Shown here piece after piece: positions 30,644 to 42,395 of a stretch of DNA of 64,000 bases. Source of the DNA: Neofusicoccum parvum (lineage: Eukaryota > Ascomycota > Dothideomycetes > Botryosphaeriales > Botryosphaeriaceae). The number at the start of each line of letters is the position of its first letter. Positions within the stretch are counted from its first letter, which is position 1. Under the pieces are notes generated by a model. That model ran no database searches, was not told the DNA's origin, and saw only the letters and a list, made by a program, of their open reading frames with translations. Location: NCBI GenBank assembly GCA_020912385.1, contig CP087209.1, forward strand, positions 2,790,001-2,854,000. The letters run 5' to 3'. The position numbers and the translations under genes were made by a program.

Positions 30644-32041
30644 TTCACGCATGCCAGGAGAGCAGGGGATCGACTACCCCGGCCTTAGCTGGCCAGTGTA
30701 ATTACTATCTCGCGTGCAATGGCGTCAGCTTGTCGGCGGCAGGTCCCGTTGAACAGGCGCACTACACGCTACTGAGCCGGGGCCTCGGGATCTTTGCTAC
30801 CCATCATGCTGGACGAGAAGGGGCTGCTGATTCAGGCACTCGCTTTGGGCGCTGAGTACCGCCGGCCGTCGAGGATTCCATGCATGGAAACCGACGGGCC
30901 TGACGCCCCGCTCCCACGCCGCTTGGCACCACGCACTGGACTCTTCTTTAACCGACCCACTTTCAGAAATGGGGTGAGGCGCTCTGTCATCCGCCTGCGT
31001 CCAGTTCTCTCTAGCCGGGTTGCGCGGGCGGTGAGCATTCTGCCTGCCAATCGAACCACCCGGGACTGGAGAACGACAGCTGCAAGTCCCACTAGTGTGC
31101 ATCGCGCCGCTCTGGACTACCCGCCAAGCTTCGGTGCCCCCCGGCTGGAGGCAACGCGCTGCCATACGTCGTACGGGGATACGGCGACTTCGACCACCCT
31201 CACCATCCCCCTTCAGAATGGCGCCTCATGTACGCGCGGGATGGACGGCTGCGCCAAGTTGTCGAGCGGCCGGACACGCCTCTGGACGTCCTTTATCTCA
31301 GCGGTGTAATCTGCCGAATGCGGCATTCATCTACACCGAGGCTCATGCAGCTATACGCGGCACTTCCACGCCCGCTTCTGATCCACGAAGCAGCCGGCCC
31401 TCCAAATAGGAGAGGCTGCCCAGCCCCCACATTGACCTCAGGCTCACCGCACACGACGTCTGAAGAAAGTCGCGGTACCAAAGCTTGGCCTGCGTCTAAC
31501 GGTCCTTATCGGCGCGCTACCGTGGCCCCCCTCTTGCGGCGCGGGCCTTGGTTGACGGCGTGCCGTTGCCCTGTCGAGCCGGACAGTACGGTGCAGAATG
31601 GGCGCGCGCTGCGGCCCCAGCTTCGCATCTGCCGGGGCAAGCGAGCCGCGCGCCTACTCGCGAGTAAGTGGACAGCGCCTCGGATGGACCGATGACAAGG
31701 TAACGGAAGCCACCCCGTTCAGGGGTCTAGACCAGGTCGGCGGGTGGCGGCGGGCAGCGGCACGGACCTGACCTCATTATTCCCCGTTGTGCAAGGACGC
31801 CGACAACACGACCACGACCACGAATGCACGCGTCGGGCGCTAGACACCACATGCAGCACTGATTCAAGCCGGTTTCGCACCTGATATATCTCGCTGCGCC
31901 CCACAGATGCAGTAGTCCAAGCGCCAGTATTATCGTTCGACGCGTCTTCTCCTCCAGTCTTTCTTCTCTCAGCAAGCTTGCCCGACTCTGCCGTGCCGCA
32001 CTATTCCATCCACTGCCCATCGTCACCTTGCAGTCCCAGCC
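30644..32041. other. shared divergent promoter region of two terpene genes
   Basis: About 1.4 kb between the start regions of the two divergent terpene genes. No convincing gene; ORFs are short and unfamiliar. It is GC-rich with many CGG/CCG triplets, so I did not nominate a specific Zn2Cys6 site. Confidence 0.5.
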
Positions 32042-33556
32042 ATGGCCGGCCAGAACCTTCAATTGGACAAGATCGCGGCGCCCGAGAACGTCGCGGACGT
32101 GATTCCGGTCGTCTTCTCGTGGAATTACATCCCGCGGCTGCCGTCTTTCATCGTCGCGCACGACTGGTCCTTCGAGCTGCCCATTGACGCCAACCGCGAG
32201 GCTGTCGACCCGTCTTTCCGCAACTCGTTTCCCATCTACCCAAAGGCCGCCGGCCTGCCCTTCCACACGGGCTTGACCTGCCCTCGCCACAATCGCTTCT
32301 GGCGCCCCGCATTGCGCTACGCTGCGGAGCTATGCGAGCTGCTCGCCGCTGACCAGAGCTACAACAATGCAAACCTCACGCGGGGCGGCACCCTCGCCAG
32401 CATCGGGCAGCGGGAGCTGAAGAAGCCCGAGGGCGAGCGATTCGTCACTTTTGCCATCAACCTATTCCCGCACGCGGACGAGGAGCGCATGCAGCTGATT
32501 GCCACGGGCATCATGTTCGTTGTGACCTTTGACGGTATTTCTTCCCTTCCATCCACCTCAATGAATCGCCGAAGTTCTTCAAAAGATCCCCGGCAGACGA
32601 GAGATCTGCACGGTTATTCCGCGCACCCCCGTATTAATCTTTTCGCACGATGCGTGCTAATTGCAGCTGCTGGCAGATTCGTGGGAAGAAGCTCCGGGCG
32701 AAGCGGTAAGCCCCACCTCACCATACCCCATCCCCCCCATCCCGGCACCCCTCACCACGTCACACGAACGCCGGCACCCGACCCCGCGCCGCGGCGACCT
32801 TCCACCACATTTCCCTCCCCCCTCCGAGAAAAAATGACAATCTCGTATGCTAACCGAATCGCGCGCGCCACACAGCTCAAACGCGTGCAAGACGACTTCG
32901 TGGCGCGCATGCGCGGCCAAAAGACGGCCGCCGACACCGACGGCACGCCGCTGCAAGCGCGCATCAACGAGATCGTGCGGCGGTGCGGCGAGTGCGACGC
33001 GCGCACGGGGACGGACGGCGGGCAGGACTTCATCAACTCGATGCTGGAGTGGGTGATGCACAGCCAGCCGACGGCGGGCGGCTTCAAGACGCCGCGCGAG
33101 TACCTGGACTACCGGTGGATGGACGCGGCCAACGGGTGGCTGGTGGCGTCGTGCAAGTTCAGCATCGCGTCGCCCGTCTCGCTCGACGACCCGCTCGTCG
33201 CGCGCATCACGCGCCTCGCCGGCGACCACGTGTCCATCGTCAACGACCTCGGGTCGTTCGACAAGGAGCTGCGCGCCTTCGAGTCCGGCAAGACCGTCGT
33301 CCTCATCAACCTGGTCCAGGTGATGCGCGAGAGCTGCGGCCTGGGCATCGACGACGCCAAGGCCGCCGCCTTCGCCCTGCAGCTGCTGAACGAGCAGGAC
33401 ATCCTGGCCGAGCTGGAGGCCCTGAAGGCCGGCGGGAAGCTGACCACCGAGCACTGGCGGTACGTGGACACGCTGCTCGCCCTGATTGCGGGCAATACCT
33501 TCTACACCATGACGACGTCCAGATACGGCGGCGAGGTGGCGAGGATTAAGGAGTAA
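32042..33556 (+). CDS. class I terpene synthase
   Basis: Three exons, 32042-32534, 32677-32705 and 32876-33556, give 400 residues. The 29-nt middle exon completes 'FVVTFDDSWEEAPGEA': the DDxxE first metal-binding motif straddles the splice junction. 'HVSIVNDLGSFDKELRAF' is the NSE/DTE second metal motif (N-D-L-G-S-F-D-K-E). 'RWMDAANGWLVASCKFSI' precedes it as in fungal sesquiterpene synthases. It would ionise a prenyl diphosphate (probably farnesyl) with Mg2+; the product is unknown. The splice of exon 1 to 2 was set by motif and phase; the alternative CAG at 32666 fails the motif. It is cytosolic. Head-to-head placement with the HAD-terpene cyclase suggests co-regulation. Confidence 0.87.
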   Translation: MAGQNLQLDKIAAPENVADVIPVVFSWNYIPRLPSFIVAHDWSFELPIDANREAVDPSFRNSFPIYPKAAGLPFHTGLTCPRHNRFWRPALRYAAELCELLAADQSYNNANLTRGGTLASIGQRELKKPEGERFVTFAINLFPHADEERMQLIATGIMFVVTFDGISSLPSTSMNRRSSSKDPRQTRDLHGYSAHPRINLFARCVLIAAAGRFVGRSSGRSGKPHLTIPHPPHPGTPHHVTRTPAPDPAPRRPSTTFPSPLREKMTISYANRIARATQLKRVQDDFVARMRGQKTAADTDGTPLQARINEIVRRCGECDARTGTDGGQDFINSMLEWVMHSQPTAGGFKTPREYLDYRWMDAANGWLVASCKFSIASPVSLDDPLVARITRLAGDHVSIVNDLGSFDKELRAFESGKTVVLINLVQVMRESCGLGIDDAKAAAFALQLLNEQDILAELEALKAGGKLTTEHWRYVDTLLALIAGNTFYTMTTSRYGGEVARIKE

Positions 33557-34110
33557 CGCCTTAATGTTGATTCTGCATGGTTGAATGGTGCTTCTACGGT
33601 TCGCAAGGAATACCACTACTGCAATATACCCAGAGTTTGAGAGAGCGATGACTTTCTGCTTGGCGTTCCAAGGTTTTCCTCCATGTGTCTTAAGTCGAGG
33701 AAAGAAATTAGATACAAGAAACGAATAATACCTTTTTTTCGCCTGACATTTTCTTGCATTGAGAAAGAACAAGTCCCTGCCACCCTATTCGCCGTATCCA
33801 AGCAAATCCAAAGGGAAATCAGACGAGGCCGAACGGACTTTTCCTTCCTACTCCCCCCAAGTAAGCCTCCAACCAAAACACCGCAGTGCCGTCGCTACGG
33901 GAAGAAACGAAGAAGGTAAAAAAATGAATGAGGGGTGATATTCGAGACTGCCTCGTCTCATTTTCTACTCTTTCGATAAATTTTGAAGCAGATGTAGCAA
34001 GTTAGTTGTGATAGGAAATTTCCGTCAACGCAGTTTGGGCTCCAAAACTGGCCAGAAGTAAATATTACAGTCGTGCAAACAAAACCAGAGATACATGTCG
34101 AATCGATACT
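33557..34110. other. intergenic between convergent genes
   Basis: 3' flanks of the terpene synthase and the transcription-factor gene; AT-rich; no gene. Confidence 0.5.
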
Positions 34111-36247
34111 TCAGAAATATCCAACTTCGCCGGGGAAGCTGCCCCAGAAATCCTGCGTGGCGTTCATAAACATTGAGTCCAGATCGGCGTCGGAGATGTT
34201 GATATCCAAGTTGGCCCAGTCGCCAGTGAGGAAGGCGTCATCCGTCATGATCTGGTCCATGGAGGTCACAGCTCCAGATTGGTCGGCTCTGGCAGGAATG
34301 CTGGCATCGGGGGGCTGTGGAGGAGTCAGAGATCTGGAAAGCAGTTGGGGCATCCGCAATGGGGTTGGAACACACATTTGAACTCGGTACTGTCTGCGTA
34401 CTACCCTCTTCATCTGCCTGGACCGGAGACGGCTGGAGGGCGCCGTAATCAATCAAAGCGCTACGGATGGTTCGCTGTTCCGCGTCGGGAATGCTGCTGC
34501 CGCCTTCGATGCGTACTCTCCGGTAGCAAGCTTGCATGCGCTTGATGGTCTCGAACTAGTTACTTGTTAGTTCTAGTTTCATATTGATACAAAGGAAACT
34601 GCGTACCCATTGCTGAGCCATTGGCCATTGCTCCTTCATGTCCTTCAAGAACGTGCATCCGCGAACGACCTGTTCTTTACTTTTGGCCATGGGCATGATT
34701 CCATCTACTTCGTCAAAGTGAAAGCTGTTGCGGTAGACGATTACACCAACGGCAGTGTAGATAGTGAATCCGATCCAAGGCACAAGTCCACGGACAAAAT
34801 AGAAGCCAAAAGACTGAATCTTGTCCACCATATCGCATACTGCAGTTGCCACTTCGAAAAGCTCTCTTCTTGAGGACTTGCGCCACTCAACCCAATCCGG
34901 GCTCTCCATTGCTCGTGAGTCCACACTATTGTTCTGGGGATCCAGGCCAGAACCGAGAACAGGTAGGTATGCTCGATGCAAGAACATCAAACTCATGAAG
35001 TGAATGCAGTGCATGTAAATGAAGCCTTGGCCCTGCTCAAGCGCATTGTGAGCCTCCAGGGTCCAGATACTGTATTGTAAGCGGATTGGGAGGGAGTGCG
35101 ACCATGCCTGGAGGGAAGATGACAGCTGCTGAAATCTGGAAGATGGGTCCCACGGTAGCTCTTCATTCATGATGTTTGAGCAGGCCCACGATGCCACCGC
35201 TCCCCATACATCAGCAATTCGTAAGCTATATCCAATGATGCCAAGATTTCCCAGAGGCAAAATGTGTGGGAACGGACTGAGTGATCCGTCGAGTCGCTGG
35301 GATCGAACAGCTTCTCCAAAAATGTACATGTCGGTCTCACACGGCAGCTGGATCCGCATGTCTGCTGCGGACAGAGAGCGCTTTCGGCCTTTTCCGCCGC
35401 TGAGCAGGCTGTCCATCAGAAAGCAGGTCCAGGCGGTGCGGCGGCGTTCCTCGGCCGCAATGAAGTCCTGAGCGCTCGGCATCCCGTTGGGTGCGATCGG
35501 CGTCTCTTCACAAAGATTGAGGATCTGGACCATGCGGATAGCCATGCCCAGGTAGAACCAGGCCCTCCTGCCGTTTCCGGCTCCCCAATCGTGGCCGGTC
35601 AGCATCAGCAGCGCCTGGATGCGGGACAGGCTTGGCGTCTCCAGCTCGACCTGCAGGATCTGGCGGGCATGGCCGGCGAAGGCGTTGCTGGCCTCAGTCG
35701 GGGTGGCATACGGGCCTGGGGCATGCCGGCTGAATCTGCGCAGGACGGTGAGGAGGATGGCGAGTGTAGCAGGCACGTGAACCTACCTTACCGCAAGCGC
35801 CAAAATGGCCCACACCACCCACGGGTCAAGGGTCTTGTCGTTGACACGGGCCAGAAAGGTCGGAGTGTGGTGGAAGCACCACTTGTACGAGCAGCGCAGG
35901 TAGCTGTTCTTGATCTCGTCCGTCATCAACTGGAAGCCGTCGACGTCGGCCAGAGCGGTGTCGAGGCCCTGCGGGAACAGGGCGCGGACGGCGTGGGAGC
36001 CGTCGTTGGAGTAGCTGCGCTGCTGGTCCCGGGCCGGCGAGCCGTTCTCGTGGACGGCCTGCTGCGAAAAGTCGGACGTCTGGCGGCGGCGCTTCGACTG
36101 CCGGTGGATGGCAGAGGTGCCGGGCGGCGGGAAGCGGCATTGGTCAGCGCGGCCGGCGGCCTGACAGCGGTCACACGGGGGCTTGTCGCGATGGATGCAT
36201 TTCTGCTTGGCATTGCGACACGACACGCAGGCAATGGGATTCCGCAT
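34111..36247 (-). CDS. Zn2Cys6 fungal-specific transcription factor
   Basis: Four exons, 36247-35787, 35735-34607, 34555-34391 and 34314-34111 (652 residues). The N-terminus IACVSCRNAKQKCIHRDKPPCDRCQAAGRADQC has the CX2CX6CX6CX2CX8C-type binuclear cluster, then a basic linker. The middle homology region carries 'GHDWGAGNGRRAWFYLGMAIRMVQILNL' and 'RRRTAWTCFLMDSLLSG', as in fungal_trans domains. The C-terminus is acidic and aromatic (WANLDINISDADLDSMF), fitting an activation domain. The last intron (GTACCG...CCACAG) is chosen by phase and a CTGAC branch site and is less sure. It lies next to the terpene genes and is a candidate pathway regulator. Confidence 0.88.
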
Positions 36248-36582
36248 GGAGGAGAAGGTGGTTGTGGGTTGCCGGTGGTGATGCTAAAGAAAGCTCCCGC
36301 CCCGCGATGCCCCGGTATTTCCCCGACCGGCACGCCTGGCCCGCCGAAGTCGTGGCCGCCCGCCTTATCAGCACCCACGCACTTATCATCCCCCGCCGCC
36401 CCCCGTGCAGTCCGCTGTCTGATTCTGTCGCTCCCAGTTGCACCGCTATGTTCGCCAGACTCCCGTGCTGCCCGTGATCTCGCTTCTGGAACGCCAATGC
36501 CGTGAGAACATCATCGCTACCTCCCCGCCATGCCGGCATGCCTCCAACCAGGACGAACGCCATCCCAAACCCAGCCCCAAAT

Positions 36583-38626
36583 CTACCTGCTCCGAGGGGA
36601 CGGCGGAGATCCTGGAGGAGACAGTGCACCCGTGGCGCGGATGTCCGTCCTCGTGCCCTGGCGCAGAGTGTGCCACTGCTCGTGATCGTCTGCCGCCCCT
36701 ATGCTGTCCCGCTCAATATCCGTCGTTCTCACCGCGTACGACCGTTGCACGTACACCTGAACCGGTGCTTCGCCCGGGTTCTCCTCACTGTGTCTCTCTG
36801 AGAGTGGCGCCAGCTCGATACCCTGCTCCTCATCTCGGGGCATGATGTTCTCTTGAGAGTTGTTGTCAGCCATGGAGAATCCCGTCACATTTGTGTCTAC
36901 TCCGTAAGCCGCACTGTCTGATCTGGAGCCTTTTTTGGTGCCGCAGCTGTTGTCCGACTTACTGCCGGTACTCTTACTGCCGAACACACGCTTTCCACCC
37001 CGCCGTTTGGTTGGCGTATGCGCCGGCGAGTCCGACGGCCTCGACACTTCTTGAACCGACGTGCTGCCTGTCCAGAAGTTGCGCGTCAAAATCGGACGCA
37101 GGATCGGTGCATTGATTGCTAGGATGCCGATGATGGTCTCGCGAACACCCCACCCTAAGACAGAAATGTCAGTATTGTGTATGTGATTGTTGTAGGTTGG
37201 AAACCAACGGTTGATCGTTATGCTTGATGGGGCAGACCCAAGCGTGACGGCAGCGCGGATAATGGCTGCAGTAATGACGAACAGGCCAGAACTAAGTAGC
37301 AAAGCGATGAGTATCTTCTTGAACAGCGGGACCTTGAGTTGCTTGAGCATTGGCAGTGGAATACAGAGGATGGCAGCATCTGTAAGGACATCTGTGCCGG
37401 GTCAGCAACAACTGTGATCTTTTAAGGGCAAGTAGAACTTACTGAGTACTGCAGTAACAAGGAAATTCTGCTTCTTGAGTGTACACTCCTTCTGAGGGAG
37501 AGGCCTGACTTGCCAATTATGGTCGTATCTGGTAGTCAATGAATTTTAGTGGGTACTCTCTGGTTCCAAGGCTAGGGGTCTGCATACGGATGGCAGCCAA
37601 GTGATATTGTCAGTACCACCGCCATATACGACAGAGCGGTAAACCATGCGAGGTATCTGAGGGCCTTGTGTTGCCAAAGCCCAAAAGTCAAGCGTTTGCT
37701 ATATCTCGTTAGAAGCTACGGGTGATTTTATGGTCCAGAATGCGCTCACTAGAAGAAAAGCATAGTAGCCTGCAAGATGTGTTAGTAGTCGGGACCAAAG
37801 GCTAGACCAAATCTGATGTGGGCAGAGACAGCACATCTTTGACTGACAACACCGTCCAAATCTCGTTCCAGCGTGACTAGTATAAAGCCAGGATCTATAC
37901 GAACGCAGGCAAGATGAGGTCTAGCAAACGTCATACGCCTATACGGAGCGCTTACGTATACTGTTGCACAACATAATCCTGCCCAAAAATCTCGAGAGCC
38001 ATTCATCCACTTGCCATGTTGCTTTGGAACCCAGATTTGGACGTGCAGTCTTCAAGAGGTGCGCTATCCCTGCCTCGATCTATCAATGCCATATAACTTA
38101 CTTTCATACACCATATCAGAGCCGTGTAGGAATACCATGCGGCAAGTTGCATCTTCGACCCGTATCTCAACCGGTCAATCTCCGAGTCCGTCAATCCGTT
38201 GATGGAGCTTGGGGGAACATCCACATTCGTTCCGTCCCGATCTGAACCAACAAGTTAATGGCTTGCTTCATGCATCGATTGACGTGCGAATGTTCCGTGG
38301 TAGTAACGTGGTAACTGCGGAGAGGCGTAGGAGGGGTGGTGGCGCATGGAATCGGCGCGAACTCACAACATATATCCACCAACGCGGCATCCATGGTATA
38401 CATGGCGAGTGTCTGCATATGTTAGATGACACAAGAAGTTTTCTCGACAGTGGCTTACCATTATTGTTACGTAGTCGTCACCCTCAAATCCCCTAAAACC
38501 AACCATTCTGATCCTTACGCCGAACCGCACGAAGATCACTGTAACTCCAATACCGAACCACGCCCATACTTCCGCCATGTAAGTGGAGTCACGTTTCAAC
38601 AAGCTGTCCAAGTTCTCAGAGGCCAT
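36583..38626 (-). CDS. PTH11-like integral membrane (rhodopsin-domain) protein
   Basis: Eight small exons (38626-38459, 38412-38367, 38241-38102, 37769-37750, 37698-37588, 37528-37443, 37391-37209, 37154-36583) join in phase into 441 residues. 'VIFVRFGVRIRMVGFRGFEGDDYVTIM' and 'MQLAAWYSYTALIWCMKATMLFFYKRLTFGLW' are characteristic of the PTH11-like / fungal rhodopsin-domain family. So are 'CHPYDHNWQVRPLPQKECTLKKQNFLVTAVLNVLTDAAILCIPLPMLKQL' and 'SSITINRWGVRETIIGILAINAPIL'. Seven hydrophobic helices are expected. A 150-residue Ser-rich cytosolic tail follows. No CFEM domain is present. It probably acts as a plasma-membrane sensor; the ligand is unknown. Intron 3 is unusually long (332 nt). Confidence 0.87.
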
Positions 38627-40657
38627 AGCCGTCCCGCGCGTGCCGCCGTTGCGGCGGCTAATCTGGGTCTGGAGCAGCTGAAAGGTAAAGTAGGGAAGCA
38701 ATCTGGTATTGGCGCATTCGCTTGCCCTGAAGGCGTCGTGGCAAACAGAACAAATACGACGGCGGCGAAGCGAGTGCCGGCTTTGGCAGCACGGTTAGGT
38801 GAAAGAGTGGCTGCGGAGGAAAATTCGGATACATTCCAGGGGAGGAAGGCTTAGGGTTTTGATTTCATCATTGTGGCAGACCGGCTCACGGGACGCTACG
38901 CAAGCAGGAACAAGGAAGCTGCAGAGTTCTTTTCTTGAAGGACTAATGATCAACGGCGGGACTAGCGGGAAACGGGACCGCCAAAGTATGGAGAAGATGC
39001 GAGTCAAGTGGTAGGCGGAGACATAGGTGCGAGATGGCCGCTTCTCCGGATTCGCGTGGCAGGCTGACGCCTCTCGACCGCGGAAGCTTGCATCGATCGA
39101 TCGTATTTGAGGGGTCGCCAAGGATGCCGCTCGACGCCGGGCCAGCGTACGGGTTGCGGAGGTCTACGATTGGCGACACCGAGGCCGACGTGGTGAAATG
39201 GGATGACAAGCGCCCGATTGAGAGTTCCACGGGCCGAATTGCGCTGCAACGCGCGCGAAAAGCGACAGGGCTACAAAAGCGACAGCATTAGGATCGGCCC
39301 TCGTGACGGCGCCAAAAGGCTGTTGAGCAGGGCTGCCGTGGCTTGTCGGGGCGGCAGAGAGATGGGGTCCCCAATGGAGGCTCGGATGGCGGCAGGATTT
39401 AGGTGCAGGCGATCGCCCTCCTCTCCGCCGGCTCGGCGGAATCGATCTCAACATGCGGGCGTCGCAAACTCTCAACGGCAGCAGACAGGTCCAGACAGCA
39501 GCCACTCTCGCGTCCGGCACGCGAGAAGGATGCAGCCGGCTCAGCCTCAACTCGATAAGCTGTATCTCGGCACTTTGGAGCGCGGGTAAGCAAGGCCGGC
39601 AGCCGCTCCTGCGCAGTTGGCGCAGAGTTGTCCGACAGGTAAGCTCAAGCGTGTACCTTGTCCTCTCCAAGCCGCGCCGAGCGAGAGCAAGAGTCATGTT
39701 GCCGTGATACGTCACCCCTCCGCTTATTTCGGGTTCAACCCGACGTCTGTCTGCTCTTCACAACGCTGGTTGTGTCTCTTGCGGCAGAGGTGTGTTCGCG
39801 GCAGACACAGATATCGGACGAATGAGACGAGGCGCCGGTAGGTCCGAGCCCACGGTCTTGCAAAATTCGAGAAGGTTGGCTCACCTTGCGCAGCTGCGAG
39901 GACAGTGGCACGATTGATGCTTTCAACGGCGGCTGGTCCGACGCTGGATTCCTCTTCGACGTGGCGTAATGCACTGGCATCAGTATGTACAGTGACATCA
40001 GGCTGTCATGCGTGCGGCTAGAAAACCGCAACAGCGCCGCGCAAATCTGAGGGCGGCCGCTTCAACACAGCCTGCGCCCAGGAGACAGGCTTGAGAAAGA
40101 ACAAGGCGACGCAATCGGCACTCAGCAACGTGGAAAGCCCGAGAAGAGACTGTTGGGACCTGGCACCGGAGAGAGCGATGTCAGAGACCGACGGATCCGA
40201 GAGCCGCCCTGCTGGACCCGGACGAGTCCTACTTCCAGCTGAGACAGCGAGAGGTGAGGGCGGTGGGGCCCGCATGCGAAAGAGAGAAAGAAGCTGGGGA
40301 ATAGCAGGGCGGAGACGGTACAGCAGTGGCAGTGGCAGTGGCAGGCGGCAGCCTGAGTTGTGGGGCTGACAAAGCGGCTCTCGCGCGGGCTGCGGGTGGC
40401 GGGCCGGGAGCAGCTGGACCCGTCCCGACCGATCTCCTGCGGCCTGCCACTGCCAAACCGCCAATCACCCCTCGTCTGATACGGCCGCCAACCTCGTGGA
40501 ATTAATTCCGCGCGCCTGCGTCCCAAGCAGCTTACGATATCTCGCCCTTCGCTGTGCTGCACCCCGTCCGGCATTGCGCGCCTCAAAACCAGCTGTCTCG
40601 CGATGCCGCCATTCAGGAGCAAGCAGAGGCGCCTGTCGTCCGACCCACCCACTCCAT
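38627..40657. other. intergenic, no supported gene
   Basis: 2 kb between divergent genes. ORFs on both strands are short and Arg-rich; no motif. It includes a (CAGTGG)3 hexamer repeat. Confidence 0.45.
40324..40341. repeat. (CAGTGG)3 hexanucleotide repeat
   Basis: Three perfect copies, read directly, in a GC-rich promoter region. Confidence 0.7.
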
Positions 40658-41669
40658 ATGAAGTCGCCGAGCCCGCTGTTCCTCATGACCTCTGTTCTCG
40701 CCGCCATCCGTCGCGCAGTACTGCCAGGCGCAGCAGCCACTGAAGTCCAGCAGCAGCCCTTCCACTTCCAAGCCAACCAGACCAGCGCCAGCATGTCCCG
40801 CGCTCCTGTCGTCTGCATCTCCCACGGTGGCGGGCCCATGCCCATCCTCGGCGATCCCGAGCATGACAAGATCGTCAAGTCTCTGCGGGAACGGGTGCCT
40901 GATATTCTCAAGCTGGGCACCCCCGAACAGCCCCGCGCCATCGTCCTCGTCACCGCTCACTGGTCGGAGCGCAATCCCACCATCTCCAACGCCCAAAAGC
41001 ACTCTCTCCTCTACGACTACTACGGCTTCCCTCCCGAGAGCTACAAGTTGAAGTACGATGCGCCGGGCGCGCCAGACGTCGCCAACGAGGTCGCCGAGGC
41101 CCTCAAAGCGGAGGGCTTGAAACCAGAGTTTGACGAGGATAGAGGTAGGCTCGCAGCACCTGGTGCCGGTCAGGTTCGAAGGCTGACAATCCACAGGCTG
41201 GGACCACGGCGTCTTCGTCCCCATGCTCCTGATAAACCCGAAAGCCGACGTGCCAATCGTCCAAATGTCCGTGCTGCGCTCCGAGAACCCCGCCGACCAC
41301 TACCGTATGGGCCGCGCGCTTTCCAAGCTCCGCGACTCGAACGTTGCAATCCTCGGTTCCGGGTTCCCGTCCATCCACAACCTGCGCGCGATGTTCTCGG
41401 GCATGACCCATGATCCGTCTTTCAAGAGTCGAAACAGCGCATGGAGCAGGGCGGTCAACGAGGCGGTGAAGGAGGAGAAGGTTGAGGAGAGGCAGAAGAA
41501 GCTCGAGGAGTGGAGGAAATTTCCTGGAGCATATGATATGCACCCGAGAGGAGGAGCGGAGCATTTCTTGCCTTTGATTGTCTGCGCTGGAGCGGCCGGA
41601 GAAGGGCAGGGGAAAACCTACTCAGACAAGTTCATGGGTCTGGACATGTATTCCTACTATTGGAAATGA
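40658..41669 (+). CDS. LigB-type extradiol (class III) ring-cleavage dioxygenase
   Basis: Two exons, 40658-41144 and 41197-41669 (319 residues), with intron GTAGGC...CCACAG. 'PVVCISHGGGPMPILGD', 'AIVLVTAHWSERNPTISNAQKHSLLYDYYGFP', 'DRGWDHGVFVPMLLINP' and 'AILGSGFPSIHNLRAM' are the signature blocks of the DODA/LigB family. His in SHGG and in TAHW, and His of WDHG, are the expected metal and catalytic residues. It cleaves a catechol-type ring next to a hydroxyl, using Fe(II) or Zn(II). The physiological substrate is unknown (DOPA-like catechols in relatives). The first 45 residues may be a mitochondrial presequence; an alternative start is the Met before SRAPVV at about 40793. It is tail to tail with an ABM monooxygenase. 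Confidence 0.9.
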
Positions 41670-41945
41670 GTGAGCATAGGTACGGCGCATTGGGTCATGC
41701 ATTGGTAGAATTCGGGTCTGCTTCCGTAGTGCAGCTACAATGCATCAGCATGTGAAAGGGAACCACTTGGAATATCGAACAACAATCATAATTGGCAAGG
41801 TCTCGTATGGCGGATGGCTTTGCATTTTCTCCTCTATATGTGAGATCTTCCTACAAGCACAACGACTACCTTTCAAACGGAGCAATTGCTTATCTGGCAA
41901 CCCGACAACGTCAGCAGGATTCTACACGAGTCTTTGACATGAGCC

Positions 41946-42395
41946 TCACATCTTCACACTCGGCGCAGCCCTGTCCTCAAAGCCGGCGACCGGCTGCGAC
42001 ACATACAGCTTCATGTCCACCGAATCGCCAAACTGGGCGGCCATCTCCTGGAACTTGGGATCTTTGCCGTGCGCATCAATGGAGGCTTTATCCTTGTAGC
42101 TGTTGTCGTCGGGTGAGCTTCTAGTTGTGGATATGCCAAAAAAAAAAAAAAATCCAGAGGACGTACGTCTCAATCATGGTGAACACGGGGGCTTCCTTGC
42201 CCAGCGACTTGTGCAGGCGGTAGCGAAGGGTTCCGGGCTCATTCGCCTGGACGTAGGCAGCGTGGCTGGCCAGGAGCTGCTCGATCTGGCGATGATAGTG
42301 AGCGACGGCGGCCAGTCACGCAGAACGGAGCTTACCTTGTCGGCGTCGGCGCCGGGCTTGGGCGTGATGATGGCGGTGACAACGATTTCAGACAT
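41946..42395 (-). CDS. ABM (antibiotic biosynthesis monooxygenase) domain protein
   Basis: Three exons, 42395-42336, 42285-42167 and 42099-41946, give 110 residues, the usual size of a one-domain ABM protein. 'MSEIVVTAIITPKPGADADK' (first strand), 'IEQLLASHAAYVQANEPGTLRYRLHKSL' (helix and second strand) and 'VFTMIETYKDKASIDAHGKDPKFQEM' (conserved E and H region) define the dimeric alpha+beta fold. Relatives oxidise small aromatic substrates without cofactor, but many have unknown function. Intron 2 carries an A run of 15 on the + strand. The neighbouring LigB dioxygenase ends 277 bp away, a pairing that hints at aromatic metabolism. Confidence 0.85.

Noticed and set aside
32657..33772. Minus-strand ORF of 371 codons
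   Set aside because: Shadow of the class I terpene synthase on the + strand; composition is Val/Arg/His-rich without domains.
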